The notes beneath the pieces were generated by a model. That model saw nothing but the letters and a program-made list of their open reading frames with translations, was not told the DNA's origin and searched no databases. Source: Candidatus Angelobacter sp. (GTDB taxonomy: Bacteria > Acidobacteriota > Terriglobia > Terriglobales > Acidobacteriaceae). From it: DNA of 37,121 nucleotides. Position 1 is the stretch's first letter. Every line of letters begins with the position of its first letter. Below are positions 19,202-28,015 of this stretch, in pieces. The position numbers and the translations under genes are program-made. Location: positions 1-37,121 of the forward strand of contig JAOAPH010000217.1 of NCBI GenBank assembly GCA_025462835.1, read 5' to 3'.

Positions 19202-20221
19202 TCAGCTTTCTAAACAATGGCGAAGCTCGTCTGCGGAGACGGTTGCGGTACCGCGTTTCATGACGACGATCCCTCCGGCGCAATTCGCCAGCCGCGCAGC
19301 ATCTTCAGGATCCGCGCCCGCAGCCAGCGCTGCCGTAAATGTGGCAATAACGGTATCGCCCGCGCCAGTGACGTCGGCGACATCGTCCGTGCCGTGGATC
19401 GGAATCTCCACTGGTTTGTTCCCGCGCTCGAAGCTGACCATCCCATGACGGCCGCGTGTGATGATCAGCGAATCCATCTTCATCTTCTGGAGGATGGATT
19501 TGCCCGCAGCATAGAGCCGCTCGGTGTCCGTGCCGATCTTCACATTCAACGCCTCTTCCACTTCCGGCTCATTGGGCGTGGCGGCGGTGATGCCTGTGTA
19601 TTCCAGCATTCGATATCGCGAATCCAGCGTGACCGCGATCCCGTTCAGGTTGTTCTTGGCGCGAACCGCATTCAGCATCTCCGGAGATGCGGCTCCGTAT
19701 CCGTAATCCGATACCAGCAGCGCGTCCGCCGCTTTCGCGTATCCATTTGCGGCAAGAACAAGTTCGCGCTTGGTGAGTGCGTCGAGTCCGTCCTCGGGCT
19801 CGCGGTCCACGCGCACAACCTGTTGCCGCGATGAATGTGTCTGGCCCGCGAGTATGCGCGTCTTCGTGACCGTCGAGCGACCCTTGATCTTCATTATGCC
19901 GCTGATGGGAATGTGTTTCTGGCGAAAGGCTCTCAGGAGCAGTCGACCGGGCTCATCGTCGCCAACAACGCCAATGGGAAGCACGTTCACGCCGAGGTCG
20001 GCGAGATTGTAGATGGCATTCGCCCCGGCGCCGGGCAGCACGGTGCGTTCGCGATGCTTCAGGATCAGCACAGGTGCCTCGCGCGAAACGCGAGCGATCT
20101 CGCCATAGATGAATTCGTCCGCGACCAGATCGCCCAGCACCGCTACGCTTACGCGGGGAAAAGATTCCACGATTTTTATCAGACGTTGATTAACGGCGTT
20201 CTTCACATTCTTATTATTCAT
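19202..20221 (-). CDS. rfaE1: D-glycero-beta-D-manno-heptose-7-phosphate kinase (stand-alone)
   Basis: PfkB/ribokinase-family enzyme, about 339 residues, that phosphorylates D-glycero-D-manno-heptose 7-phosphate to the 1,7-bisphosphate. Motifs: [26 protein letters not shown], the glycine-rich [47 protein letters not shown] and the catalytic [20 protein letters not shown] near residue 285. The ATG at 20221 starts 16 bases after the lpxK stop codon. An upstream start would overlap lpxK and add unconserved residues. The bisphosphate phosphatase (gmhB) and isomerase (gmhA) are not in the window. It works directly with the adenylyltransferase encoded next. Confidence 0.93.
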   Translation of the reverse strand: MNNKNVKNAVNQRLIKIVESFPRVSVAVLGDLVADEFIYGEIARVSREAPVLILKHRERTVLPGAGANAIYNLADLGVNVLPIGVVGDDEPGRLLLRAFRQKHIPISGIMKIKGRSTVTKTRILAGQTHSSRQQVVRVDREPEDGLDALTKRELVLAANGYAKAADALLVSDYGYGAASPEMLNAVRAKNNLNGIAVTLDSRYRMLEYTGITAATPNEPEVEEALNVKIGTDTERLYAAGKSILQKMKMDSLIITRGRHGMVSFERGNKPVEIPIHGTDDVADVTGAGDTVIATFTAALAAGADPEDAARLANCAGGIVVMKRGTATVSADELRHCLES

Positions 20222-20237
20222 CAGAATCGGAATTGTC

Positions 20238-21236
20238 TCAGCCTGTGACGTGGCATTGCAAGCTTTCGGCGATAACTCCCAGCATTGAATCCAGCGCGCG
20301 ATCCCCATCGATCAGCTCCATCTTGAGTGGAACTGCTGTAAGCGGCTGCACCGATTTCAGCAGCTCAGGCGGATTCTGTGCCAGATTAATCGCGTCCTTC
20401 TCACTGGTTACAAAGCCGCCTGCATTTTTCTGCTCGCGCAAACGCAACAGCTCGCGAAGATCGGATTCCGTGTAGGCGTGATGGTCAGGAAAGATGGCCT
20501 CGTCCGCAATTTCAATTCCGGCAGCACGCAAGTCATTGAGAAATCTTTCGGGCCGCGCGATGCCGCAAATCGCGATGGGGCGCGATGGAACGCCAGTAAC
20601 ATCGATTCTGCGAGTGACTCTCCAGACATTTTGATTCTCGATGGGAAGCCCTTCGATCGATGCGCCTTCCGTGAGCACAATCGCCTGTGCACGACGTAAT
20701 GACGAGATGGGTTCGCGCAAGCGTCCAGCAGGCAGAAGGCGGTCGCGCACATCTTCCGGCGGGACAATGACGATGTCGAAATCTCGATGCAACCGGCGGT
20801 GCTGAAAACCATCGTCGAGCAGATGCAACCATGTTCCGCCGTGCGCGGGACGCAAACCGGAAAACTGGGTTTCCGAAAATAGGCCGGCGGCAAAGCGCTC
20901 AGCGCCCACAATCACTGGCACTCCCAACTTCCGCGCCATCAGCAATGGCTCGTCCCCGAACTCCGCGGCAGAACCTTTTTCATCGACCAACCTTATGCCA
21001 CCACTCTTGCGGCCATACCCGCGGGAGAGTATGTCGAAGGCGATCTTGCGGGCCTGCAACATCTCGCCCAGCATGATGGTGAACGGCGTCTTCCCCGTTC
21101 CGCCGACGCTCAAATTCCCAACACTCACCACGGGCCACTTGAGCCGTTGCGTTTTCAACACTCCGGAATCATAGAGCGCATTGCGCGCAGCAACACCTGC
21201 CCCGAAGACCGCCGAAAGCGGAGTCAGCGCACTCAT
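20238..21236 (-). CDS. lpxK: Tetraacyldisaccharide 4'-kinase (lipid A 4'-kinase)
   Basis: Adds the 4'-phosphate to the lipid A precursor at the cytoplasmic face of the inner membrane. The Walker A sequence is VGNLSVGGTGKTPFTIML at about 38-55, preceded by the conserved N-terminal membrane-associated helix (SAVFGAGVAARNALYDSGV). Also seen are DILSRGYGRKSGGI, FGDEPLLMARKLGVPVIVG, LLDDGFQHRRLHRDFDIV, ICGIARPERFLNDL and FPDHHAYTESDL. The length is 332 residues, typical for the family. The ATG at 21236 overlaps the waaA stop codon (ATGA), a strong sign of translational coupling and of the correct start. Confidence 0.96.
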   Translation of the reverse strand: MSALTPLSAVFGAGVAARNALYDSGVLKTQRLKWPVVSVGNLSVGGTGKTPFTIMLGEMLQARKIAFDILSRGYGRKSGGIRLVDEKGSAAEFGDEPLLMARKLGVPVIVGAERFAAGLFSETQFSGLRPAHGGTWLHLLDDGFQHRRLHRDFDIVIVPPEDVRDRLLPAGRLREPISSLRRAQAIVLTEGASIEGLPIENQNVWRVTRRIDVTGVPSRPIAICGIARPERFLNDLRAAGIEIADEAIFPDHHAYTESDLRELLRLREQKNAGGFVTSEKDAINLAQNPPELLKSVQPLTAVPLKMELIDGDRALDSMLGVIAESLQCHVTG

Positions 21237-22537
21237 CGCTGCACCTGATCGTATTGTCTCTTGATGCTGGACGGCATCCACATCAGCACTTCCAGCGCGT
21301 CCAGTGTCCTCTGCGTCGCGCCCGCTTGCGATCGGAATACCTGCAATGCGCGTTCGCCCATGGCTTGCCATCTCGGATCGAGAAGGGATGCAAAGTCCAA
21401 TGTATTTCGGTCGATCACATGCACCGCATTTTCGCGTTTGAAAATGTTGATGATGTCGCGAAAATTTTCCGTGTGCGGCCCCACAAAGATGGGCTTGCCG
21501 AACTGTGCCGCTTCGAGAATATTATGTCCGCCTCTCGGCACCAGGCTTCCACCGACGAATACGACTGTCGCGAGAGCATATACTGAGGCAAGCTCTCCTA
21601 TTGAATCGAGCAAGATGACTCCGCTTTCAATTTGCCCGCCATTCCAGGTGCTGCGTTGAACGAACGGCAGGCCACGACTAGAGACCATTTCCACAACGCC
21701 AGCAAAACGCTCCGGATGCCGCGGAGCGAGGATTATCACTGCTTGCGGATTCGTGTCCAGCATCCGCGTGAACGCATCCAGCAAAATTGCTTCTTCACCT
21801 TCAACGGTGCTGCCGCATACGATTACCGGCGTTGCGGGCGATATCACCGCGCGCAGTTGGCCGGTCAATTTGCCTTCCTGCGGCGCGGTAATGTCGAACT
21901 TCAGATTGCCACTGACCTGCACTCGTCCAGGATCTGCTCCGATGGCGACCAGCCGATCTCGATCAGCTTCGCTCTGCGCCAGGAAAATATCTACGTCACG
22001 CAAGATCCCGCGAAGCAGTCTGCGAAATGTTTTATATCTTGGAAATGAGCGGTCCGAAATTCGTGCATTGACCACGGCCACCTTTGCGCCCATCGACTTC
22101 GCCAACCGCAGGAAGTTCGGCCAGAATTCAGTCTCGGCCAAAATCACCAGCCGCGGACGCAGCAATCGAAAATACGGACGCAGCGCAAAGGAGAAATCCA
22201 TCGGGAAATAAAACACGTTTGCTTCGCCAAATTTCTCTCGTGCCAGCTTTTGGCCTGTTGCGGTGGTGGTTGAGATCGCTATCCGCCATCCCTTTTCACC
22301 AAGGCGCGCTTGCAGACTCGTGATGATGCCACTCACTGCGATCACTTCGCCGACCGACACCGCATGTATCCAAATGCAGTTCTCATCCGCCCGGGTGCGC
22401 CGCAATCGCTCCGGGACCGAACCAAAACGCTCACCCAGACCGGCGCGATACTTGCCCTTGCGCGCTGCCTGGACCATCCAATAGGGCAACGTCACCAATA
22501 AAGCCAAGGCCAACCCGGCGCTGTAAATGAGGTACAT
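21233..22537 (-). CDS. waaA: 3-deoxy-D-manno-octulosonic acid (Kdo) transferase
   Basis: Glycosyltransferase family 30 enzyme, 434 residues, that transfers Kdo from CMP-Kdo to lipid IVA. An N-terminal membrane anchor (YLIYSAGLALALLVTLPYWM) is followed by IWIHAVSVGEVIA (the GE motif), ISTTTATGQKLA, VILAETEFWPN, VVNARISDRSFPRY, VSGNLKFD, then the C-terminal VFVGGSLVPRGGHNILEAA and PIFVGPHTENF. It is the first gene of the minus-strand envelope operon and overlaps lpxK by four bases. No strong Shine-Dalgarno sequence precedes the ATG at 22537. Confidence 0.96.
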   Translation of the reverse strand: MYLIYSAGLALALLVTLPYWMVQAARKGKYRAGLGERFGSVPERLRRTRADENCIWIHAVSVGEVIAVSGIITSLQARLGEKGWRIAISTTTATGQKLAREKFGEANVFYFPMDFSFALRPYFRLLRPRLVILAETEFWPNFLRLAKSMGAKVAVVNARISDRSFPRYKTFRRLLRGILRDVDIFLAQSEADRDRLVAIGADPGRVQVSGNLKFDITAPQEGKLTGQLRAVISPATPVIVCGSTVEGEEAILLDAFTRMLDTNPQAVIILAPRHPERFAGVVEMVSSRGLPFVQRSTWNGGQIESGVILLDSIGELASVYALATVVFVGGSLVPRGGHNILEAAQFGKPIFVGPHTENFRDIINIFKRENAVHVIDRNTLDFASLLDPRWQAMGERALQVFRSQAGATQRTLDALEVLMWMPSSIKRQYDQVQR

Positions 22538-22656
22538 TCGGTTTGAGCGGGTATTCTAAATGCGCTGCAAAGAGCGGCTACAATCAACCTGTGCTGTCGA
22601 GCTGCATTCAACATCTTAAGATTGCAGTATCCGCGCCCACTCAGGATAATTGACTC

Positions 22657-23325
22657 ATGCGAAATACGCGCCGTTTATTGCTTGTTGCCTCCATTCTTGC
22701 CGCAGCGCTCATGTTCAGTGCGATTACCGCCTTCGGCAAGGACAAGGTTTTCTCTCGGCCACGCGCCTTCAACGCGAAAACCTACCCGGCACACGAAACC
22801 CATGACGATGAAAAGGTCTCCATCGCCGCCGATCCCTATGACATGCCAGAAAAAACCGTTGGCACGTTCACCGTGGATTACAAGAAAGAGGGTTTTCTGC
22901 CTATTTTCTTGGTCCTTACGAATGATGGGGACGGCGCCGTTTCGCTCGCAGACATGAAAGTCACGCTAGTCACCAGAAAGCGCAGCAAGGTCGGTCCCGC
23001 CGACCCCGACGATATTTTCCGGCGGATCTCAAAGCAGACCATGCGTGGTGACGAGCCGCAGCGCCCCTTCCCGTTGCCGAAAAAGAAGTCCACCACCATC
23101 AGCAAGGAAGCGCGTGACGAAGTGAAAGATTCGCAGTTCATGGCGCGGGCAGTGGAGCCGCACGGCAACCAGTCAGGCTTCCTGTTCTTCGACGTGGGCG
23201 ATATTGATAGCCCGCTCGCGGGAGCCAAGCTGGTGGTAACCGGGCTGACCGACTCCAATGGTCATGAGTTGTTTTATTTCGAGATCCCCATGGAGAAGTA
23301 TCTCAGCTATCAACCGGTGAAATGA
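22657..23325 (+). CDS. Secreted protein of unknown function
   Basis: A 222-residue protein with a signal peptide (MRNTRRLLLVASILAAALMFSAITAFG, cut near GKDKVF). The mature part has a beta-sandwich look: VGTFTVDYKKEGFLPIFLVLTNDGDGAV, then LADMKVTLVTRK, a charged loop with PFPLPKKKS, and SGFLFFDVGDIDSPLAGAKLVVTGL. The sequence IFLVLTNDGDGAVSL resembles proteins that decorate envelope assemblies through an immunoglobulin-like fold, but I do not recognise a named family. AGGA lies about 12 bases before the ATG. It is divergent from waaA and ends one base from the convergent hydrolase gene. Confidence 0.75.
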   Translation: MRNTRRLLLVASILAAALMFSAITAFGKDKVFSRPRAFNAKTYPAHETHDDEKVSIAADPYDMPEKTVGTFTVDYKKEGFLPIFLVLTNDGDGAVSLADMKVTLVTRKRSKVGPADPDDIFRRISKQTMRGDEPQRPFPLPKKKSTTISKEARDEVKDSQFMARAVEPHGNQSGFLFFDVGDIDSPLAGAKLVVTGLTDSNGHELFYFEIPMEKYLSYQPVK

Positions 23326-23326
23326 C

Positions 23327-24178
23327 TTACGACATCGGAAGCTCGCGCACCGTGATCTTCCCCGGCTTCGGGGATTCCAGATAGGCCCATGGCGTGGTGT
23401 GGTCGTGCGTAAAGATCGTGAGCCACTGCTCCGGGATAGCGCGGCTGTAATAGCGTTTGCGGCTTTCAATCGTTTCCAGAGGAAAAAGATCGTAAGACAT
23501 CACCCAAGTGAGGTCGATGTGTGCGGCGGTGGGAATCAGATCTGAGATGTAGCACGCCGTCTTTCCTCCACTCTCGATCATCACGGCTTGCATATTGCGC
23601 GTGTGCCCCGGATAGAGCGCCACTGAAACCCCCGGAATGATCTGCGCATCCCCCGTGAGCAATTGCATCTGTCCACTTTCAATCAGCGGATCGTAGTTGT
23701 CGCTCATGTAGCTGATCTTGTCGCGCTCCAATTGCTTGCGGCCATGCTCCCATTCGCCGCGCTGCGCGTAATACTTCGCGTTCGGAAATGTCGGAACCGC
23801 CTTGCCACCCTTGTAAATCGTGTTCCAGCCGCAATGGTCAAAATGCAGATGGGAATTAATGACAATGTCAATCTCATCTGGTGAAACTCCGGCAGCCTCA
23901 AAACTTTTCATGAGCAGTTCCTGGGGCTCGTAGATGGCTTTGAGCTTGTCCGAAAGCTTGTTCCCGATGCCGGTCTCGATCAGCACATTCTTGTCGCCAC
24001 TTCGTACTAGGACTGAATTTAGTCCGCAATCCATCTGGTTGCGTTCGTTGACTTGCGCCTTCTTGCTCCATAGCGATTTCGGCACTACGCCGAACATGGA
24101 TCCGCCGTCGAGAAAGTAGGTGCCGTCGGAGAGAATGGTAAGTTCGAAATCGCCTAAAGTCTGTTTTTGCTGGGGCAT
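23327..24178 (-). CDS. MBL-fold metallo-hydrolase
   Basis: A 283-residue hydrolase of the metallo-beta-lactamase superfamily with a complete metal site: HLHFDH at 110-115, H192 in YPGHTRNM, D213 in CYISDLIP, and a late His in IFTHDHTTPWAY. The opening strand (FELTILSDGTYFLDGGSMFGVVP) and NSVLVRSGDKNVLIETGIG resemble the lactonase/methyl-parathion-hydrolase branch. The substrate is unknown. The start is taken at the ATG at 24178 (MPQQKQTLG). A longer reading from 24271 would run into the start of the divergent membrane-protein gene and adds unconserved residues. No signal peptide is seen, so it is probably cytoplasmic. Confidence 0.88.
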   Translation of the reverse strand: MPQQKQTLGDFELTILSDGTYFLDGGSMFGVVPKSLWSKKAQVNERNQMDCGLNSVLVRSGDKNVLIETGIGNKLSDKLKAIYEPQELLMKSFEAAGVSPDEIDIVINSHLHFDHCGWNTIYKGGKAVPTFPNAKYYAQRGEWEHGRKQLERDKISYMSDNYDPLIESGQMQLLTGDAQIIPGVSVALYPGHTRNMQAVMIESGGKTACYISDLIPTAAHIDLTWVMSYDLFPLETIESRKRYYSRAIPEQWLTIFTHDHTTPWAYLESPKPGKITVRELPMS

Positions 24179-24252
24179 AGTTTCTGTTGGAAGCCTAAGT
24201 CTTTCACCTGATTGGAACCGCTCATTCCTTTGGGCTAAAGTCCAGATTCCGC

Positions 24253-24489
24253 ATGATATTAGAAATCGCACGATTGGTGTTGGCGCTGCTCATCCTCTGC
24301 TTCCACAGGCAGATCGCCGATTTCATCCTGGAACACGAGCGCCGGCTGGTCATCATGCTGAACCAGCGAGGCTTGCGACTTCCGGACGTGCCTCGCCGCG
24401 AACTCGTCCATAATCTCTATTTCAGTATCGGCGCAATCGCCTCGGTTGCATGCATGGCGCGTCTCTGGATGACGTTTTACCTAGGCTGA
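24253..24489 (+). CDS. Small hypothetical membrane protein
   Basis: A 78-residue protein with two hydrophobic segments: MILEIARLVLALLILCFH at the N-terminus and YFSIGAIASVACMARLWMTFYL at the C-terminus. A charged amphipathic middle (HERRLVIMLNQRGLRLPDVPRREL) separates them, suggesting a two-span hairpin. I do not recognise the family. It lies between the divergent MBL hydrolase and the zinc-ribbon protein. No strong ribosome binding site is visible, so it is called on hydrophobic pattern, plausible codon use and intergenic position. Confidence 0.6.
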   Translation: MILEIARLVLALLILCFHRQIADFILEHERRLVIMLNQRGLRLPDVPRRELVHNLYFSIGAIASVACMARLWMTFYLG

Positions 24490-24537
24490 ACGCCCTTTCC
24501 CTCCGCCGAAAGTGCTACAATTTGCATACCCTTCCTT

Positions 24538-25611
24538 ATGAATCCTGATTTGCAGAAACTAATAGAACTGGACAAGGTCAGCCAGGAAATTGTCCGCCTC
24601 CAAGATGAAATCGCCTCATTACCTAAGCGGGTGGCTGAGATTGAAACGAAGTTATCAACTGCCAAGTCCCAGGTAGAAGCTGCCAAGACTGCCATCAAGA
24701 ACTACGAAGCCAACAAACGAAAATCAGAATCTGACATTCAGGATTGGCAGCAGAAGATCTCAAAGTTTCGCGAGCAATCGCTGGCGGTGAAGACCAACGA
24801 ACAATACAAGGCCTTGATGCACGAGATCGAATTCGCGCAGAAGCACATTAACGATTGCGAAGAACAGATCCTGGCCGGCATGGATTCTGCGGAAGGGTTT
24901 GCGAATTCACTCAAAGCTGCGGAAACAGAGCTCAAATTTGAGACTGACGAAGTAGAAAAAGAAAAAACCCACGCTCGGGCGGTCACGGCAGAAGATGAAA
25001 AGAAGCTTTCAGACCTGAACCAGCAACGGCAAAGCTTGCGCGCAGGCGTGGATCCTGCAATGTTTGCCCATTACGAGCGTGTGGCCGGAAAACGCAAAGG
25101 CGCCATCGCGGCTGCCTTCGATCACAAGTGCAGCGCCTGTAACGTGATGATGCGTCCGCAGAAATACAACGAGCTTCTTTCAAATTCTGAGTTGGTCACC
25201 TGTGATTCTTGCGGACGTATTCTGTATCACGACGCGAGCCGCCAACCCGAACCGCCCCAGGCCGGCCGAGGTGCCAAAGGTGGCTTGCGCGCCAATGAGC
25301 GTGCCTGGTTCTATTTGCGCACAGGTGGGGAGAGCGGTAGATTCGCTTACTTCGCCAATTCCAAGGGCGGCTGCACCATGCGTACCTTTGACGCGTTGAC
25401 GGGGCAATTGCTCGACAAGGTTGTCAAGAAAAAGACTACATTCCGTGAAGCCTTCCCTGAATTTTTGTCGGACGCCTTAGTCCTCCATCCGGAGCATCTA
25501 AACATCCAGCAGGAATTTGAGGAACAGCTTCCGGCAGACATGCTGGAAGAGTTCCAACTGCAAGCCCGTATCGCGCCCGGTACTTCGGCGGCAGTGCCCA
25601 CAGCCCACTAG
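24538..25611 (+). CDS. Coiled-coil C4 zinc-ribbon protein with an unrecognised C-terminal domain
   Basis: Residues 1-170 are a long antiparallel coiled coil (LQKLIELDKVSQEIVRLQDE onward). Residues 195-232 form a C4 zinc ribbon with C198/C201 and C222/C225 (CSACNVMMRP, TCDSCGRILYH). This is the architecture of the widespread zinc-ribbon protein often annotated as a nucleic-acid-binding or CdsZ-like protein, normally about 240 residues long. Here the protein continues for about 115 residues (245-357) with ERAWFYLRTGGESGRFAYFA, GGCTMRTFDALTGQLLDKVV and FREAFPEFLSDALVLHPEHL, a compact-looking extra domain I do not recognise. A TACAAT box at 24516-24521 may be its -10 element, with a very short leader. 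Confidence 0.85.
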   Translation: MNPDLQKLIELDKVSQEIVRLQDEIASLPKRVAEIETKLSTAKSQVEAAKTAIKNYEANKRKSESDIQDWQQKISKFREQSLAVKTNEQYKALMHEIEFAQKHINDCEEQILAGMDSAEGFANSLKAAETELKFETDEVEKEKTHARAVTAEDEKKLSDLNQQRQSLRAGVDPAMFAHYERVAGKRKGAIAAAFDHKCSACNVMMRPQKYNELLSNSELVTCDSCGRILYHDASRQPEPPQAGRGAKGGLRANERAWFYLRTGGESGRFAYFANSKGGCTMRTFDALTGQLLDKVVKKKTTFREAFPEFLSDALVLHPEHLNIQQEFEEQLPADMLEEFQLQARIAPGTSAAVPTAH

Positions 25612-25631
25612 GCGGACGCTCCGGTGATCGG

Positions 25632-26645
25632 ATGCAAAGTCGTTCCATTTTCCGCGCCTTTCTTTTCTTGACCACGCTTGCGCTGGTCTCGCCATTCGGC
25701 ATTGCTCAAGTCGCCAATACCCCAGGGCAAATACCGTTGCGCCCCGCCGACGTCGAAGTACGTATCACCTATGAGAATGAGCGTCCCGCTGACGGACAGA
25801 TCCGTGTGGACTTGCTCACCAGCGGTGGCGCTATCGTCGCTCAACAATTCACCCGTGATCAGGGACAGGTAACTTTCCACAGTGTCTTCCCCGGGAATTA
25901 CAGACTGCGCGTCGGCGGTATCGATATAGAAGACAATTCGGAAACGTCTTTTTCGGTGGAATCCCGCGAATCAATTCACTTTGAGACCGTGCGCGTAAAA
26001 CTAAAGAAGACTGAGGCCCAGCAATCCAGCAATCAGGGAAATATCTCCGCCGCAGTCTTGAACATCCCCGATAAGGCACGCAAGGAATTCGAAAAGGGAG
26101 TCTCCAGCATGTCGAAGAATGACATGCCTGAGGCTCAGAAGCATTTTTCCAAGGCCACGGAAATATATCCGCAGTATGCGGGTGCATATAACAATCTCGG
26201 CGTGATTGCCATGAAGTCTGGCAGTCCTGATGACGGAAAGAAGCTCTTCGAGCAGGCGGTCCGCGCCGATGCTAACAACCCCAATGCCTATGTCAACCTG
26301 GCGCGATGCCTGATCATGAAGGAAAATTTCTCGGAAGCCTTGCCGCTGTTGGAAAAGGCCAGTGCCTTGAATCCCTTGGACGCTGAAGCGTTGACATTGC
26401 TTGCCCAATCCCAATTATCTTCCCACCAGCTGGATGTCGCACTGGCCAATGCGCGTAAGGTGCACACGATGGAACACCAGCGGTTCACGCTTTCTCACCT
26501 CATCGCGGCCCGGGTCTTGGTGTTGCAGGATAAACTGGAGGAAGCCGCCGCCGAATACAGGACATTCTTGAAAGAATCTCCGGAAAGCCCCAAGGCCGAA
26601 AGCGTACGCGCTGCTATCCAAACTATTGAGAATCGGCCAAGGTAA
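25632..26645 (+). CDS. Secreted TPR-repeat protein
   Basis: A 337-residue protein with a signal peptide (MQSRSIFRAFLFLTTLALVSPFGIAQ). A beta-rich region follows (about 40-125, VEVRITYENERPADGQIRVD to YRLRVGGIDIEDNSE) that resembles a carboxypeptidase-regulatory-like sandwich. At least four tetratricopeptide repeats lie at about 150-330 (AQKHFSKATEIYPQYAGAYN, GKKLFEQAVRADANNPNAYV, ALPLLEKASALNPLDAEALT, AAAEYRTFLKESPESPKAES). Such proteins usually scaffold periplasmic complexes. The precise partner is not visible. It starts 20 bases after the zinc-ribbon gene. Confidence 0.85.
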   Translation: MQSRSIFRAFLFLTTLALVSPFGIAQVANTPGQIPLRPADVEVRITYENERPADGQIRVDLLTSGGAIVAQQFTRDQGQVTFHSVFPGNYRLRVGGIDIEDNSETSFSVESRESIHFETVRVKLKKTEAQQSSNQGNISAAVLNIPDKARKEFEKGVSSMSKNDMPEAQKHFSKATEIYPQYAGAYNNLGVIAMKSGSPDDGKKLFEQAVRADANNPNAYVNLARCLIMKENFSEALPLLEKASALNPLDAEALTLLAQSQLSSHQLDVALANARKVHTMEHQRFTLSHLIAARVLVLQDKLEEAAAEYRTFLKESPESPKAESVRAAIQTIENRPR

Positions 26646-26655
26646 GTCCACGTCC

Positions 26656-27873
26656 GTGCCCACTCAACAAAAAACTGCGCGCATCGCTGTGAATACACGG
26701 GCTGCAAAGCGCCTCCGCAGCGGACATCCCTGGGTTTACCTTTCTGACCTTTCACAAAAAGCCTCCGCTCCGATTCCCTCTGCATCGCTGGTCCACATAG
26801 TGGACGAGCGTGGAAAGTTCCTCGGATCGGCGCTCTCCAGCTCTTCTTCGCAGATTGCGTTGCGCATGATCTCCGATGCCCCGCTCGAGGATGACGGCAA
26901 GCAATTGCAGGCGCTGATCCGCACGCGTGTCGCGGCAGCAATCGATTATCGAAATCGTGTAGTTCACGGCAGCGATGCATATCGCGTCGTTTTCAGCGAG
27001 GCTGACGGGCTCCCCGGCCTCATCGTAGATCGTTACGACGACGTGATCACGCTGCAAGTCCTGACGCAAGCCATGGACCGCCCCGACTTGCGCGATGCCG
27101 CTCTTCAATCGCTCATCGCAGAATTTGGGAGCGACGTCAGCATAGTAGAGCGAAGCGAGCCCCGCATTCGCGAACTGGAAAAGCTTCCTGCCTTCGACAT
27201 CAAACTCCTCCATGGAAGCACCAGTGCCACCCGCTTCCAGATGAACCGGCTGGAGTTCCATTTCGACGCCGCCTCTGGGCAGAAGACCGGGGCATTTCTT
27301 GACCAGCGCGAAAACTATGCGGCAGCCGCTGCCTATGCGCACGGAGAGGCGCTCGATGTCTTCTGTTATCAAGGTGGCTTTGCATTACATCTTGCACGGG
27401 TGTGCCAGCTTGTTACCGGCGTGGACTCCTCACGAGCGGCCTTGGAGATCGCCGAGCAAAATGCGCAGGCCAATGCAGGCAAGTTGAAAAGCGGCGATAT
27501 CGAGTGGATCGACGCCAACGCCTTTGACCTGCTGAAAGACTTTTCATCCGAAGGCAAACACTACGACACCATCGTGCTTGATCCGCCCGCATTCGCAAAA
27601 AGCAAGCGCGCCTTGCCCACCGCATTGCGCGGATACAAGGAACTGAATCTGCGGGCCTTGAAAATGCTGCGACCCGGCGGCATCCTCGTTACGAATTCAT
27701 GTTCCCATCACGTCAGCGAGGCCGATTTCTCGGAAATGCTGGCCTCGGCGGCTGCCGATGCCCATCGCACAGTCAAAATCCTTGAAAAACGCAGCCAATC
27801 CAAAGACCATCCGATTGTGGCCACGATCCCAGAAACCGCCTACCTGAAGTGCTTTATCTGCTGGATTTCATAG
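26656..27873 (+). CDS. Class I SAM-dependent rRNA methyltransferase, RlmI-like, with PUA domain
   Basis: About 405 residues. The N-terminal PUA domain (about 10-85: TRAAKRLRSGHPWVYLSDLS and HIVDERGKFLGSALSS) is followed by the EEHEE-like linker region and a C-terminal Rossmann methyltransferase domain: GAFLDQRENY, ALDVFCYQGGFALHLA (SAM motif I), VTGVDSSRAALEIAEQNA, and the catalytic motif IVLDPPAFAKSKRAL, then NLRALKMLRPGGILVTNSCSHHV. This is the arrangement of RlmI, which makes m5C in 23S rRNA (C1962 in E. coli). The GTG at 26656 is preferred because it lies beyond the previous stop codon. A TTG at 26626 would overlap the TPR gene. Confidence 0.9.
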   Translation: MPTQQKTARIAVNTRAAKRLRSGHPWVYLSDLSQKASAPIPSASLVHIVDERGKFLGSALSSSSSQIALRMISDAPLEDDGKQLQALIRTRVAAAIDYRNRVVHGSDAYRVVFSEADGLPGLIVDRYDDVITLQVLTQAMDRPDLRDAALQSLIAEFGSDVSIVERSEPRIRELEKLPAFDIKLLHGSTSATRFQMNRLEFHFDAASGQKTGAFLDQRENYAAAAAYAHGEALDVFCYQGGFALHLARVCQLVTGVDSSRAALEIAEQNAQANAGKLKSGDIEWIDANAFDLLKDFSSEGKHYDTIVLDPPAFAKSKRALPTALRGYKELNLRALKMLRPGGILVTNSCSHHVSEADFSEMLASAAADAHRTVKILEKRSQSKDHPIVATIPETAYLKCFICWIS

Positions 27874-27920
27874 AGTAAAATTTCATTGTAATCAGATGAT
27901 AACAAAGCTGTTTGCCTGAC

Positions 27921-27949
27921 TTGACAATAACAGACTAAGGTTTTATGAT
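27921..27949 (+). promoter_or_regulatory. Strong sigma-70 consensus promoter for hsp20
   Basis: TTGACA at 27921-27926 and TATGAT at 27944-27949 are separated by 17 bases, close to the ideal housekeeping promoter. Transcription would start near 27956, giving a leader of about 60 bases. The surrounding 140 bases are AT-rich and otherwise empty. Confidence 0.75.
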
Positions 27950-28015
27950 TCTTGTGTTGTTAATTCAGCATCAAAGGTTTCACAGACCAAAATTATTCGC
28001 TTTGGAGGTTAGAGT

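Noticed and set aside
27920-27940. CTTGACAATAACAGACTAAG as a HAIR (HspR) operator
   Set aside because: Only a rough match to CTTGAGT-N7-ACTCAAG: the spacing is off by one and the half sites are imperfect. It also overlaps a plain -35 box.
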